A program made the translations under genes and the position numbers. From the NCBI RefSeq assembly GCF_902859725.1, contig NZ_CADIJP010000013.1, positions 1-64,000 of the forward strand: DNA of 64,000 nucleotides. Direction: 5' to 3'. This document shows positions 51,701 to 60,241 of the stretch, one piece after another. Position 1 is the stretch's first letter, and every line of letters begins with the position of its first letter. The notes under the pieces are model-generated. The model did not search any database, had not been told where the DNA came from, and worked only from the letters and a program-made list of their open reading frames with translations. This stretch comes from Achromobacter mucicolens. Lineage in GTDB: Bacteria > Pseudomonadota > Gammaproteobacteria > Burkholderiales > Burkholderiaceae_B.

Positions 51701-54242
51701 CGGTCCAGTCGATGCCGGCGCGGCGAAGATAATGCAGCGCGGCCTGAATGGCCTCGTGCCGCTCGCCCAGCGCCATGAAAACTTCCACGCGCAGCTGGGT
51801 CACGCGGGCCAGTTCCGTCAATGGCGCATCGCGCTCGCCCAGGCGGGCCAGCCTATGCCTGGCGCTGCCCACCGCACCGCTGCGCAACTCGCACTCGGCG
51901 CGGGTGATCTCGATCGTGAAGGCAAGCGCGGGCTCGCGCTGGCGGCCCTCGTCGGACAGGAATGCCGAGGCCGCTTCCAGATAGCGGATGGCGGCTGAAT
52001 AGTCGGCGGTGTCCTTGGCCAACGCGCCTGCCAAGGCGTTCAGATGGGCAAGCCGGACGCGTTCGTCGGGGCTGTGGACAAGTTGCCATGCACGGTTGAA
52101 CTGGTCGACCAGTTCAAAGGCGCGCGCCTTCAATTGTTCCGGTTCCAGGTCCTGGGCAAGACGGCGGCCGATCGACAGATGGGTGGCCGCGCGCTGCCGT
52201 TCGGGAATCAGGCCATAGCTGGCCGCCTGCACCCGGTCGTGCGGAAAGCGGTACACGTCGCCGCTACGAAAGACGAGGCTCTGGCGCTCGCACTCGCGCA
52301 TTGCCGTGGCCACGTCGAGCCGCGGCCAGCCCAGCGCCGCCGCCAGCTTGTCCAGCGAGGCGTCGTGCCCAAGGCAGGCCATGTGTTGAATCGCTTCGCG
52401 GCTGTCTCGCGGCAAACGCTCGACCTGCTGGAGGATGATGCCGACCACATTGTCGGTGTAGGCCTGTTCGCGGATGGCATCCGCATCCCAAAGCCAGCGC
52501 TGGCGCCCCACGTCGTAGCGCAGCAATCCCTCGGCCGCGAGCGTGGACAGGAACCGGAGCACGAAGCAGGGGTTGCCGGCCGTCTTGGCCTGCACCAGGG
52601 CGACGAGCGGATCGATCCAGGGCGACCTGCTTTGCAGCGCATCGGCGATCAGGTGGGCGCAGTCGCGCGTCTGCAGATTGTGGAGCGCGAGTTCGGTGAG
52701 GGGGATCGCGCTGGCCCGCAGGCCGGCGATGAACGCAGCCAGCGCGTGGCGCGCCGTCATGTCTTCGGCCCGATACACGCCCACGACCAGGATGTTCTGC
52801 AGACCGGTCTGCGCAAGCTGTTCGATCACGCGCAGGGTCGCGGCATCGGTCGACTGCAGGTCGTCCAGGAACAGGATCAGCGGATGGCCCGGTGACGAGA
52901 ACGCGCAGAACAGATGCTGAAAGGCCAGGAGCAGCCGTGCCTTGGCGTCCGCCTCGGCCAGCAGGCCCTTGGCGTCCGGCACGATCAGCGCCAGTTCGGG
53001 AATCAGCGTGAGCAGGCTGCCGCCGCCGGCCGAGACCACCACGCGCAGTTTCTCCCGCCACTCGTCCAGGTCGCTTTCGTTCTTGGCAAGCACCGCCTGA
53101 AGCAGGCCTCTTGCCGCCTCGACCAGCGCGGCGTAGGGGCCGGCGTGGCTGTGAGGATCGCCCTTGCCCTTGGCAAGCAAGGTGTACTCGCTGCCGACAA
53201 CGCGATGCAGCTCTTCGATGAGGATCGACTTGCCGACGCCCGCCTCGCCCGAGATGAGCACGACCTCGGCGCGCCCGGATCCCGCCACCCGGCCCATGGC
53301 GCCCAGCAGGACGTCAAGCTCTGCGCCTCTGCCGTACAGGGTTGCAGGCACGCGCACCCGGCCAGGGTGGTCGTAGCGACCCAGCGCGAAGTCCGGCGTG
53401 GCGTGGGGGTCCATCATCAGCGCGGCCAGACAGCACTGCAGGTCGGCCGCCAGCCCCTCTGCCGTCTGATACCGGTCGTCCGGCGACTTTTCCAGCAGCT
53501 TCATGACGATGGCCGACAGTGTCGCCGGTATTGCGCTGCGTCGTTCGGCAGGCGTTACCGGCACGCGCGCGGAATGGCTGTGCAGCCACGTCAGCGCCGA
53601 CTGGCCTTGAAAAGGCAGCTCGCCGGTCAGTGCCTCGTAGAACACGACGCCCAGCGAATACAGGTCCGAGCGCGCGTCGGCGCGATGCCCGGCGCGGGCG
53701 GATTGTTCGGGCGCCATGTAGGCGAGGGTGCCGACGATGTCTGCCGGCTGCGAGCCTGGCGCCGCCTGATAGGCGCCGAGCGGCGTGGAAAAGGAAAAGC
53801 CGGTCAGGTGCGCCGCTTCGTCATGCGCGTTGAACAGGATGTGCGCGGGTTTGAGATTCCGATGGATCAAACCTGCGTTGTGCATTTGCCCGAGGGCGTT
53901 CGCCGCCGCGATGGCCAAGCGCAGAAATGCCTTGGCGGGCATGGGCTGCGGACGATGCGACGCCAAGGGCTGTCCGCCGGGATCCTGCAGATACAGGACG
54001 GTGGAGCCGCCGACGCGCGCCAGCGCGGTCGGCACGGCGGCCCAGCCGGGATGCAGGTAGTCGCGCAGGCCGTATTCCTGGTCCAGCAGGTGGCGCGCGC
54101 ATTCCGAGCTGTCGTTCGGTCGCAGCCAGACGGCAAGGGTTGCGTCGCCGCGTCCGAAGACCCGGTCGCCGTCTACCCACAGGACCTCGAAACGGGCCCC
54201 GTTGACTGCCTCGAAGCGAGGAGCACTATCCATGTCGCACAC
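48774..54242 (-). CDS. Pseudokinase-like/AAA-ATPase/GAF/PAS hybrid sensor histidine kinase
   Basis: A 1822-aa sensor of the trifunctional Ser/Thr-kinase-like, ATPase, histidine-kinase type. Residues about 15-270 form a protein-kinase-like fold. In it the catalytic loop is HRNLKPAHIL (Asp changed to Asn129) and the DFG position reads TGF (147-149), so phosphotransfer is doubtful. A P-loop ATPase follows (GEAGVGKS, Lys338), then long helical TPR-like repeats to about 1250, a GAF domain near 1300, and PAS near 1465 (IIGIWFWSIEGQVLEANDHF). A HisKA has His1610 in ASIAHDVSQP. A C-terminal HATPase domain ends near 1820. Start may also be MDSAPRF (54233). Confidence 0.9.
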   Translation of the reverse strand: MCDMDSAPRFEAVNGARFEVLWVDGDRVFGRGDATLAVWLRPNDSSECARHLLDQEYGLRDYLHPGWAAVPTALARVGGSTVLYLQDPGGQPLASHRPQPMPAKAFLRLAIAAANALGQMHNAGLIHRNLKPAHILFNAHDEAAHLTGFSFSTPLGAYQAAPGSQPADIVGTLAYMAPEQSARAGHRADARSDLYSLGVVFYEALTGELPFQGQSALTWLHSHSARVPVTPAERRSAIPATLSAIVMKLLEKSPDDRYQTAEGLAADLQCCLAALMMDPHATPDFALGRYDHPGRVRVPATLYGRGAELDVLLGAMGRVAGSGRAEVVLISGEAGVGKSILIEELHRVVGSEYTLLAKGKGDPHSHAGPYAALVEAARGLLQAVLAKNESDLDEWREKLRVVVSAGGGSLLTLIPELALIVPDAKGLLAEADAKARLLLAFQHLFCAFSSPGHPLILFLDDLQSTDAATLRVIEQLAQTGLQNILVVGVYRAEDMTARHALAAFIAGLRASAIPLTELALHNLQTRDCAHLIADALQSRSPWIDPLVALVQAKTAGNPCFVLRFLSTLAAEGLLRYDVGRQRWLWDADAIREQAYTDNVVGIILQQVERLPRDSREAIQHMACLGHDASLDKLAAALGWPRLDVATAMRECERQSLVFRSGDVYRFPHDRVQAASYGLIPERQRAATHLSIGRRLAQDLEPEQLKARAFELVDQFNRAWQLVHSPDERVRLAHLNALAGALAKDTADYSAAIRYLEAASAFLSDEGRQREPALAFTIEITRAECELRSGAVGSARHRLARLGERDAPLTELARVTQLRVEVFMALGERHEAIQAALHYLRRAGIDWTDNPSDEAVSDEYAQFNALRAGRPAATLLDLPAMENPEAEATMGVLTALLPPAWTLFANLRERVILRMANLSLRHGNTDASSLGYAWLGMILAARTGDYADGYAFGKLGVDQVQQRAQVRFAARVYQVFGGQIVPWSQPISEARNMLQTAFELASQQGDWTYASFALNSLVTHMLASGGALDAIRADASRGLAFARKAGLEVLDRYTSQLQLAKMLQGMTPHFGTLDDAGFTEADFERKLQAEAGWNVTACWHYLRKLQARVFGGDFPDAVRASEVASRFVWTSLAFVEEMEFHFYSALAHAWCPTPASPAGQAATLAAIEVHLAKLRPWAASCPSNFQSQRMLIDAEVARVKGDILDAMQRYDDAIHCASDHGLVHVEGLANECAARFFQSRGQQRIAHTYLQHARACYQHWGASGKVRQIDALHPTLFVDLGTAAHDSTIETPVESLDLATVIDISRALASALDLQTLLDKLMKIALEQAGATRGVLVLHADGDLYVRAIATTSGDSVAISQHAQSLDEAGLPQQIVNYGWRTGETIVLDDAWSAGAFTGDPYVRAARLPSVLCLALTTQSKSIGVLYLENTLARGVFAPHRTAVLRLLASQAAIAIERARLYRDLAQREARIQRLVEANIIGIWFWSIEGQVLEANDHFLSMTGYDRDDVSSGRLKWTALVSRGGPVTLDELLLRETAEPVETELIRKDGRRVPVLLGAARFAAGDNQGVSFVLDLSERKAAETKMQQIQSDLAHVTRMTTVSSMTASIAHDVSQPVSAVLTEAQAALNWIARTPPNTEEVAESLRRIVQSGQRAGSIISGVRALIKKAPAAFAPVELNGLVKETLALLRSELDCSDVDVTLDLADAPLQTSGDRVQLQQVLLNLYVNAVDAMKQAPGARQLRVVTRPSSADELLVEVLDTGSGIDAASVKKLFDPFFTTKTQGLGMGLAICREIIQLHHGQMWARPNSPVGAVFYFSLPAQA

Positions 54243-54357
54243 CCAGCCGAGGCCTGTCGGCGCGCGGCAATAATCCCTGTCGGCGCAATTCTAATCAGGA
54301 ATTATTCTTCTCATGTAACGGTGTGTGCGGCAGCGCCGGGTGTCTTGTTGGTTCAGC

Positions 54358-55965
54358 CTATTGCACGATCGGCGCCACGAAGTGCGAGACCCGCGGGGGC
54401 GTGTCGCCGATGTGAAAGGCGCGCACTTCCGCCTGCTGGTCCGCGTCTGCGTGCGTGACGCGTTCGTGCTGGCGCAGATGCTCCAGCCAGGAGGTCACCA
54501 GGAAGTATTCCAGGTAGCGGCCGGGTTGGGCCGCGTCCTCGAAGATCCCCCAGGCGTAGGCCCCATCGCGGCGGCGCTCTGCGCCGGCGTGCTGCATGGC
54601 GCGCACGAAGTCAGCGCCTTGCACCGGGTCGATCAGGTATTCGACCGTGATCATGACCGGACCGCGATCATGCGACACCTCTTGATCGATCAGCGGCTCG
54701 GGCCAATGCATCGACGGCGCAAGATCCAGGTCCGCGCCCAGCTGCAATTTGGCCTTGCGGGTCAGCAGCATCGCAACGACCGAACCGGCGGCGGCGATCA
54801 GCAGCGCGGCGGGCACACCGGCACGCACCGCCGTCTGACCCCAGATCATGCTGCCGGCGGTCATCGAGCCAAAGAACACCGTCACGAAGATCGCCAGGCC
54901 ACGAGCACGCACCCAGTCCGGCAGGGCAACCTGCGCCGAGACGTTGAGCGAAGTCAGCACCATGATCCACGAGGCGCCCGCCAGAAAGCTGAACGCACCG
55001 GCCACCACGGGATGCGGCACCACCGCAAACACCACCAGTGTGAACGCGGTTCCCAGCGTGCCGGCCATGACGCTGCGGTCAGGACCCAGCTTCTTGCGCA
55101 GCGGCGGCAGCACCATCGCACCTATCACTGCCCCGGCGCCGACGCAGCCCAGAATGATGCCGTAGAGCAAGGCGCCGCCCTGCAGCACCTGACGCACGAT
55201 CACCGGCAGCAAGGCCCAGTAGGCGCTGGCAAACAGGAAGAACGCGACGGCGCGAACCAGCGTGGACTTGAGCGGCTTGCTGTGCAGCGCAAAGCGCACG
55301 CCGGCACGCATGGCATGAAAGAGCTGCTCGCGCGGCAGGCGCTTCTCGGCGGCGGCGGGCGGCTTCCACCAGATCAGCGCGGCGACCACCACGATGAAGC
55401 TGACCGCATTGACGAAGAACGGAATGGCCACGCCGATGCTGGTGATCAGCACGCCGGCCAGCGCCGGACCAATGGCGCGGCTGACGTTGATGCCCACGCT
55501 GTTGGTGGCGATGGCCTGCTGCAGCGAAGGGCGCGGCACCAGGCTGGGCACGATGGCCTGCCAGGCCGGCGCCGACAGCGCCGTGCCAATGCCCATCAGC
55601 AACGTGAAGCCCAGCAGCACCCACGGCGTCGTCAAGCCAAACCACACCACCAGCCCCAGCGCCAGCGCAATGACGCCCATCGCGATCTGCACCATCAGCA
55701 GCAGCTTGCGGCGGTCCATCGTGTCGGCGAGCGCACCGGCCAGGAGCGACAGCAGAAAAACCGGCAGCGCGCCCGCCGTCTGCACCAGCGCCACGAACAT
55801 CGGCGACGGCGACAACGACGTCATGAGCCAGCCTGCGCCCACGTCGTGCATCCAGGTGCCGATGTTGGACAGCACGGTGGCGATCCAGATCACCGAGAAG
55901 GCGGAGTAGGAGAAAGGCGAGGAAGGCTGGGTTGGGGTGGCGGGCGGGGAGTCGGCGGTCGTCAT
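54358..55965 (-). CDS. MFS transporter with C-terminal soluble domain, copy B
   Basis: A 535-aa near-copy of the protein at 16877-18481. Residues about 22-445 differ at only one or two positions, while the N-terminal 20 and C-terminal 90 residues differ more (for example the ending VSHFVAPIVQ against VSHFVAPQLS). The start at 55965 (MTTADSPP) matches the copy A start. The soluble C-terminal domain and the MFS motifs are kept. It follows the hydrolase copy B on the same strand, with an intrinsic terminator between. Confidence 0.9.
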   Translation of the reverse strand: MTTADSPPATPTQPSSPFSYSAFSVIWIATVLSNIGTWMHDVGAGWLMTSLSPSPMFVALVQTAGALPVFLLSLLAGALADTMDRRKLLLMVQIAMGVIALALGLVVWFGLTTPWVLLGFTLLMGIGTALSAPAWQAIVPSLVPRPSLQQAIATNSVGINVSRAIGPALAGVLITSIGVAIPFFVNAVSFIVVVAALIWWKPPAAAEKRLPREQLFHAMRAGVRFALHSKPLKSTLVRAVAFFLFASAYWALLPVIVRQVLQGGALLYGIILGCVGAGAVIGAMVLPPLRKKLGPDRSVMAGTLGTAFTLVVFAVVPHPVVAGAFSFLAGASWIMVLTSLNVSAQVALPDWVRARGLAIFVTVFFGSMTAGSMIWGQTAVRAGVPAALLIAAAGSVVAMLLTRKAKLQLGADLDLAPSMHWPEPLIDQEVSHDRGPVMITVEYLIDPVQGADFVRAMQHAGAERRRDGAYAWGIFEDAAQPGRYLEYFLVTSWLEHLRQHERVTHADADQQAEVRAFHIGDTPPRVSHFVAPIVQ

Positions 55966-56724
55966 GGGCTGGCAGGCTGCGGGAGAAAGCAAAAAAGGCC
56001 CGCGCCGCTGCAAGAGCGGCTGCGGACCCCAGCGGCATCAGCGGGCGATGACGGGCGCGGCCACCGGCGCGATGGCGTCGTGGGCGGTCTGCGTGCGCTG
56101 GCCGGCCTTGTGCACCATCGTGTAGGCGTAGTCCACGCCCATGCCGTACGCGCCCGAGTGTTCCTTGACGATTTCCATCACGGCATCGTACGAGTCGCGG
56201 CGGGCCCAGTCACGCTGCCATTCCAGCAGCACCTGCTGCCAGGTGACTGGCACGACGCCGGCCTGGATCATGCGCTGCATGGCCATGTCATGCGCTTCCT
56301 TGGACGTGCCGCCGGACGCGTCGGAGACCATGTAGATCTCGTATTCGCCCTCCAGCATGGCGCACAGCGCAAACGTGGTGTTGCAGACTTCGGTCCAGAG
56401 ACCGGCCACGACAACCTTCTTGCGGCCATTGGCGGCCAGCGCGTCGCGCACCTTCTGGTCGTCCCACGAGTTCATCGAGGTGCGTTCCAGGACCTTCTGG
56501 TTAGGAAACACGTCGAGCAGTTCGGGGTAGGTGTAACCCGAGAACGACTCGGTCTCGACGGTGGTGATGGTGGTGGGAATGCCAAACACCTTGGCGGCCT
56601 TGGCCAGACCCACGGCATTGTTCTTCAGCGTCTGGCGGTCGATCGACTGCACGCCAAAGGCCATTTGCGGCTGGTGATCGATGAAGATGATCTGGCTGTT
56701 CTGCGGGGTCAGGACTTCGAGCTT
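54379..56724 (-). repeat. Inverted 2.3-kb duplication, arm B (hydrolase plus MFS)
   Basis: The complement of this segment matches 16118-18460. Within the MFS gene, 180-nt stretches are identical by eye and others differ at one base in 60. The two arms lie in opposite orientation about 36 kb apart. Boundaries are approximate. Confidence 0.85.
55991..56028 (-). terminator. Intrinsic terminator between hydrolase B and MFS B
   Basis: On the minus strand GGTCCGCAGCCGCT and AGCGGCGCGGGCC form an imperfect stem around CTTGC, followed by TTTTTT. Its sequence is unrelated to the terminator in the same position of copy A (16818-16847), unlike the flanking coding DNA. Confidence 0.7.
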
Positions 56725-56736
56725 TGCTTGGGACAT
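56038..56736 (-). CDS. Isochorismatase-family (YcaC-like) cysteine hydrolase, copy B
   Basis: A 232-aa paralogue of the protein at 16106-16810 with the same Asp (FIDHQPQMAF), SMNSWDD and Cys (GLWTEVCNTTFA) motifs. The N-terminal half differs at about a dozen positions, while from the Cys region onwards the two are nearly identical. AAGGTGATTTTC precedes the ATG at 56736, fixing the start. The 35-codon upstream extension overlaps the DUF1275 end and is rejected. Confidence 0.9.
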   Translation of the reverse strand: MSQAKLEVLTPQNSQIIFIDHQPQMAFGVQSIDRQTLKNNAVGLAKAAKVFGIPTTITTVETESFSGYTYPELLDVFPNQKVLERTSMNSWDDQKVRDALAANGRKKVVVAGLWTEVCNTTFALCAMLEGEYEIYMVSDASGGTSKEAHDMAMQRMIQAGVVPVTWQQVLLEWQRDWARRDSYDAVMEIVKEHSGAYGMGVDYAYTMVHKAGQRTQTAHDAIAPVAAPVIAR

Positions 56737-56837
56737 GAAAATCACCTTGGGTTGAAATGGAGGGGCCTTAACGAGAATGTCAGGATAGGGGAAACGTTCG
56801 CGTCTCGACATTGTTCGAAGGTATGGCGCGTCCCCCC

Positions 56838-57539
56838 TCAAGTAGGGTCAGTTGGGGCGCGTTTGATGCCCAGGGTGGCCAGCGCGGCGACGATGGGCGG
56901 CAGGATGAAACACCACATGAGGGACGCCCAGTACAGCAGCGCGGCAATGGCGCAGCCGGACGCAAACGCCGCCAGGGCGGGCAGCATCTTGCGCAGGCGG
57001 CCGACGGCGGCCGTGCGCGCCTCGCCGGAGACGCCCCTGCAGAGGTCGGCAAGGTCGATCATCACCTGCGTGGTGGTGCCGGTCATGAGCGTGGACGGCG
57101 GCGCGCTGCCCAGATGCATGCGCTGGATCGCATTTTGGATACCCATGGCCGCGACCAGCAGCATGCCGCCAATCACGGCAACGGGCGCGTCGCTGTCGGA
57201 AAACGGCCCGTAGGCGACCAGGACGGCAGCGGCAGCGGCCAGCAGCAGCACCTTCGCGCACATGAGCTTGGACATCGCCGTGTCGGCGGCCGCGAGGCCG
57301 GACGCAAACAGGCGCGTCAGCACGACGACGGCACAAAAGAGCGGCAAGGCCAGGAGCTTGGCGAAGGCGCCGGTCGTGCCGTGGACGAAGGCTGCGCCCA
57401 GCGTGACGAAGTTGCCTGTCACGTGCGCCGTGAACAGGCCGTTCAGCGCCAGGAAGCCCGCCGTATCGACGTATCCCGCGTTAAAGCCCAAGAGGCCGGT
57501 GAATCGGGGAGATACGGGTGTCTGTTCCATGATGTGCAA
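56838..57539 (-). CDS. DUF1275 (YoaK-like) membrane protein
   Basis: A 233-aa inner-membrane protein of about six helices, matching DUF1275. It has GLLGFNAGYVDTAGFLALNG, LFTAHVTGNFVTLGAAF and the internal GMLLVAAMGIQNAIQRMHLG with TLMTGTTTQVMIDLADL. The family function is not established. It lies between the DoxX gene and hydrolase copy B on the same strand. Start at 57539 or MEQTPV (57530). Confidence 0.9.
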   Translation of the reverse strand: MHIMEQTPVSPRFTGLLGFNAGYVDTAGFLALNGLFTAHVTGNFVTLGAAFVHGTTGAFAKLLALPLFCAVVVLTRLFASGLAAADTAMSKLMCAKVLLLAAAAAVLVAYGPFSDSDAPVAVIGGMLLVAAMGIQNAIQRMHLGSAPPSTLMTGTTTQVMIDLADLCRGVSGEARTAAVGRLRKMLPALAAFASGCAIAALLYWASLMWCFILPPIVAALATLGIKRAPTDPT

Positions 57540-57623
57540 AAGGAAAGCGTTGAAGGCGCGGTGCCCGTTGGACCGGCGGTGCGGCCGGCGTGACGGACAC
57601 TGCGTAGGCCGATACGAAATCCA

Positions 57624-58052
57624 CTACCGCCGTTCGTTCAGGTCCTGCCAGATCACCAGCAGGAACCCGCCCACCAGCCCAAGGTGCTCGAAAAACGAGT
57701 TGGCGGCGAAAAAACGCGCCTGGCCGGGCGACATCTCCCAGAACTGCAGGGCGACGAAGGTGGCGAGCAGCGTGAAGATCGCCAGCCCCAGCGCGCCGAG
57801 CCAGCGATGCCATCCGATCAGGATCATGAGCGAGGCGATGAGCTCCAGCGCGATCACGACCACGGCGAAGAATGGCGCGGGCGTAAGCCCGAAATGGGTC
57901 ATTTCCGCAATGGCGCCGGGAAAGTCGGTCAGCTTGACCAGCCCGCCCTGAAGATACGCCGCGCACAAGCCCAGGTAGGCGACAAAGCGGGCAACGCGGC
58001 CCCCTAAAATGGGGCGCGCGATGCCGGCCAGCGAGGTTGAAATGCTCGACAT
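57624..58052 (-). CDS. DoxX-family membrane protein
   Basis: A 142-aa four-helix protein matching DoxX/DUF4870-like quinone-related membrane subunits. It has VARFVAYLGLCAAYLQGGLV and KLTDFPGAIAEMTHFGL at the N-terminus, then ALELIASLMILIGWHRWLGA. DoxX proteins occur with oxidoreductases and stress genes, but the role here is unknown. It lies between the amidohydrolase and DUF1275 genes, 12 bp from the first, so the three may be cotranscribed. Confidence 0.9.
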   Translation of the reverse strand: MSSISTSLAGIARPILGGRVARFVAYLGLCAAYLQGGLVKLTDFPGAIAEMTHFGLTPAPFFAVVVIALELIASLMILIGWHRWLGALGLAIFTLLATFVALQFWEMSPGQARFFAANSFFEHLGLVGGFLLVIWQDLNERR

Positions 58053-58064
58053 GGGTTCGGTTCC

Positions 58065-60071
58065 TTACACGGCCCAGCACGAGCAGCCCAACGCGCCGAA
58101 GAACGACTTCTGGTCGGAGGCCGGCACGCTGGAGGCCCACGCATTGGCATGGCTGTGCCCATGCAGGCCGCACGCGCTGGCGCAACCGCACGCGGCGGCA
58201 AAGCGTTTGTAGTCGAGCGAGTTGCGTCCCGCGCCTTCCGGGTCGCCCCAGGCGGCATAGCCGCCGAACAGGCGCGTGGGCGACCAGTCGGGCATGGCGG
58301 GCGGCGGCGCGTTTTCGTCGAGCTTGGCGAAGTCGCCGGCGCCGTAGACCACGCGCCCGCCCACCACGGTCAGGTCGGACGTCAGGAACGAAATCTCTTC
58401 ATCCGCCACCGTGAAGTAATCCTGGGACGGGACCATCAGATCGGCGAACTGGCCCACCTGAATGCGGCCGCGCTTGCCTTCGTCGTTGGAGAACCACGCG
58501 ACGTTCTCGGTCCACATGCGCAGGGCCGTTTCGCGGTCCAGCAGGTTTTCATGCGGATACAGCGGCATGCCGCCGACGGTTTTGCCCGTGGTCATCCACG
58601 ACAGCGAAATCCACGGGTTGTAGGACGCGACGCGCGTGGCGTCGGTGCCGGCGGACGTCTTCACGCCCTTTTCCAGAATGCGCTTGACCGGGGGCGTGGC
58701 CTGCGCGGCCTTCGCGCCGTAGCGCTCGACAAAGTATTCGCCCTGGTATGCCATGCGGTGCTGCACGGCAATGCCGCCGCCCAGTGCGGCGATCCGGTCG
58801 ATGGACTTGTCCGAGATCGTCTCGGCGTGATCGAAGAACCAGTTGATGCCGGTGAGCGGCGTGTCGCGATGCACTTTCTCGAATACGTCCAGCGCGCGCG
58901 TGATCGTTTCGTCGTAGGTCGCGTGCAGGCGCCACGGCCATTTGTTCTGGACCAGGACGCGAACGACCTCTTCCAGTTCGCCTTCCATCTCCGGCGGCAT
59001 GTCCGGGCGTTCGACCCGGAAGTCCTCGAAGTCGGCCGCCGAGAACACCAGCATCTCTCCGGCCCCGTTATGCCGGAAGTAATCGTCGCCCTGCTTGTAC
59101 TTGACCGAAGACGTCCAGCTCAGGAAATCCTCTTTCTCGTGCTTGGGCTTTTGCGTGAAGAGGTTGTACGCAAGCCGCACCGTCAGCTGGTTGTCGTCGG
59201 CCAGCTTCTGGATGACGGCGTAGTCGTCCGGATAGTTCTGATAGCCACCGCCGGCGTCGATGACGCCCGTGACGCCCAGCCGGTTCAGTTCGCGCATGAA
59301 GTGGCGCGTGGAGTTCAGCTGGTAGTCGAACGGCAGCTTCGGGCCCTTGGCAAGGGTTGAATACAGGATCGTGGCGTTGGGTTTGGCAAGCAGCAGGCCG
59401 GTCGGATTGCCATTCGAGTCCCGGATGATCTGTCCACCTTCCGGGTCCGGCGTGTCGCGGGTGTAGCCCACCACGCGCAGCGCCGCAGCGTTCAGCAGCG
59501 CGCGATCGTACAGATGCAGCAGGAACACCGGCGTGTCCGGTGCGACCGCGTTGATTTCCTCGATGGTCGGCAGACGCTTTTCAATGAACTGATGCTCGGT
59601 GAATCCGCCCACCACGCGCACCCATTGGGGCGCGGGGGTGTTGGCGACCTGCCGGCGCAGCATCTCCATGGCATCCGCCAGCGACCGCACGCCGTCCCAG
59701 CGCAGCTCCATGTTGTAGTTCAGGCCGCCGCGCACGACGTGCGTGTGGTTGTCGTAAAGCCCGGGCAGGACGCTTTTCTTTTTCAGGTCAACCAGCCGGG
59801 TGTTCGATCCCGCCAGGCGCAGGACTTCCCGGTCGCTGCCCACCGCGACGAACTTGCCGTCCTTCACGGCGACGGCGCCCGCTTCCGGATTGGCGCGGTC
59901 CAACGTGGTGAAGCGGCCGTTGTAGAAAATTACCTCCGGGGGACCGTCTGCCAGCGGCGTGCCGGTCTGGGACTGCGACCCGGCATTTGCCCGGCCGGCC
60001 CACATGCTGTTGAGCGCAAACGCTGAAGCCAGCGAAGACGCCGCTCCCAGGACTTGTCGACGCGAAGCCAT
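58065..60071 (-). CDS. Tat-exported amidohydrolase (YtcJ-like)
   Basis: A 668-aa metallohydrolase with a twin-arginine signal (MASRRQVLGAASSLASAFAL, cleaved near RANA). A YtcJ-type domain follows: the metal motif NHTHVVRGG near residue 105, an FFDHAETISDKSID segment in the middle and AGTDATRVASYNPWISLSW near the second site. The C-terminus adds a Cys/His-rich tail (CGCASACGLHGHSHANAW) not needed for catalysis. GAGGAGAGTGGC lies upstream of the ATG. The YtcJ family includes amide and lactam hydrolases; the substrate is unknown. Confidence 0.88.
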   Translation of the reverse strand: MASRRQVLGAASSLASAFALNSMWAGRANAGSQSQTGTPLADGPPEVIFYNGRFTTLDRANPEAGAVAVKDGKFVAVGSDREVLRLAGSNTRLVDLKKKSVLPGLYDNHTHVVRGGLNYNMELRWDGVRSLADAMEMLRRQVANTPAPQWVRVVGGFTEHQFIEKRLPTIEEINAVAPDTPVFLLHLYDRALLNAAALRVVGYTRDTPDPEGGQIIRDSNGNPTGLLLAKPNATILYSTLAKGPKLPFDYQLNSTRHFMRELNRLGVTGVIDAGGGYQNYPDDYAVIQKLADDNQLTVRLAYNLFTQKPKHEKEDFLSWTSSVKYKQGDDYFRHNGAGEMLVFSAADFEDFRVERPDMPPEMEGELEEVVRVLVQNKWPWRLHATYDETITRALDVFEKVHRDTPLTGINWFFDHAETISDKSIDRIAALGGGIAVQHRMAYQGEYFVERYGAKAAQATPPVKRILEKGVKTSAGTDATRVASYNPWISLSWMTTGKTVGGMPLYPHENLLDRETALRMWTENVAWFSNDEGKRGRIQVGQFADLMVPSQDYFTVADEEISFLTSDLTVVGGRVVYGAGDFAKLDENAPPPAMPDWSPTRLFGGYAAWGDPEGAGRNSLDYKRFAAACGCASACGLHGHSHANAWASSVPASDQKSFFGALGCSCWAV

Positions 60072-60241
60072 GCCACTCTCCTCGATTAATTTCGCGGTGG
60101 GTAGGTTTTCATGGCGCACGCCGGGGCGCAATCCGACATTAGGTTCGTCACCCTATACCTTCGACGAATGGCGTCGGCACAGCGCGCACGCGTATCGTCT
60201 TGCGGTTTGCGTGCTGCGCAAGGCACAGGAGCATGAGATGA

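Noticed and set aside
54325-57213. A 962-codon open frame on the plus strand, antisense to hydrolase/MFS copy B
   Set aside because: Its product is extremely His/Arg/Gln rich with no domain, and it lies opposite well-supported genes. It reflects codon bias in GC-rich DNA; an 814-codon counterpart exists opposite copy A.
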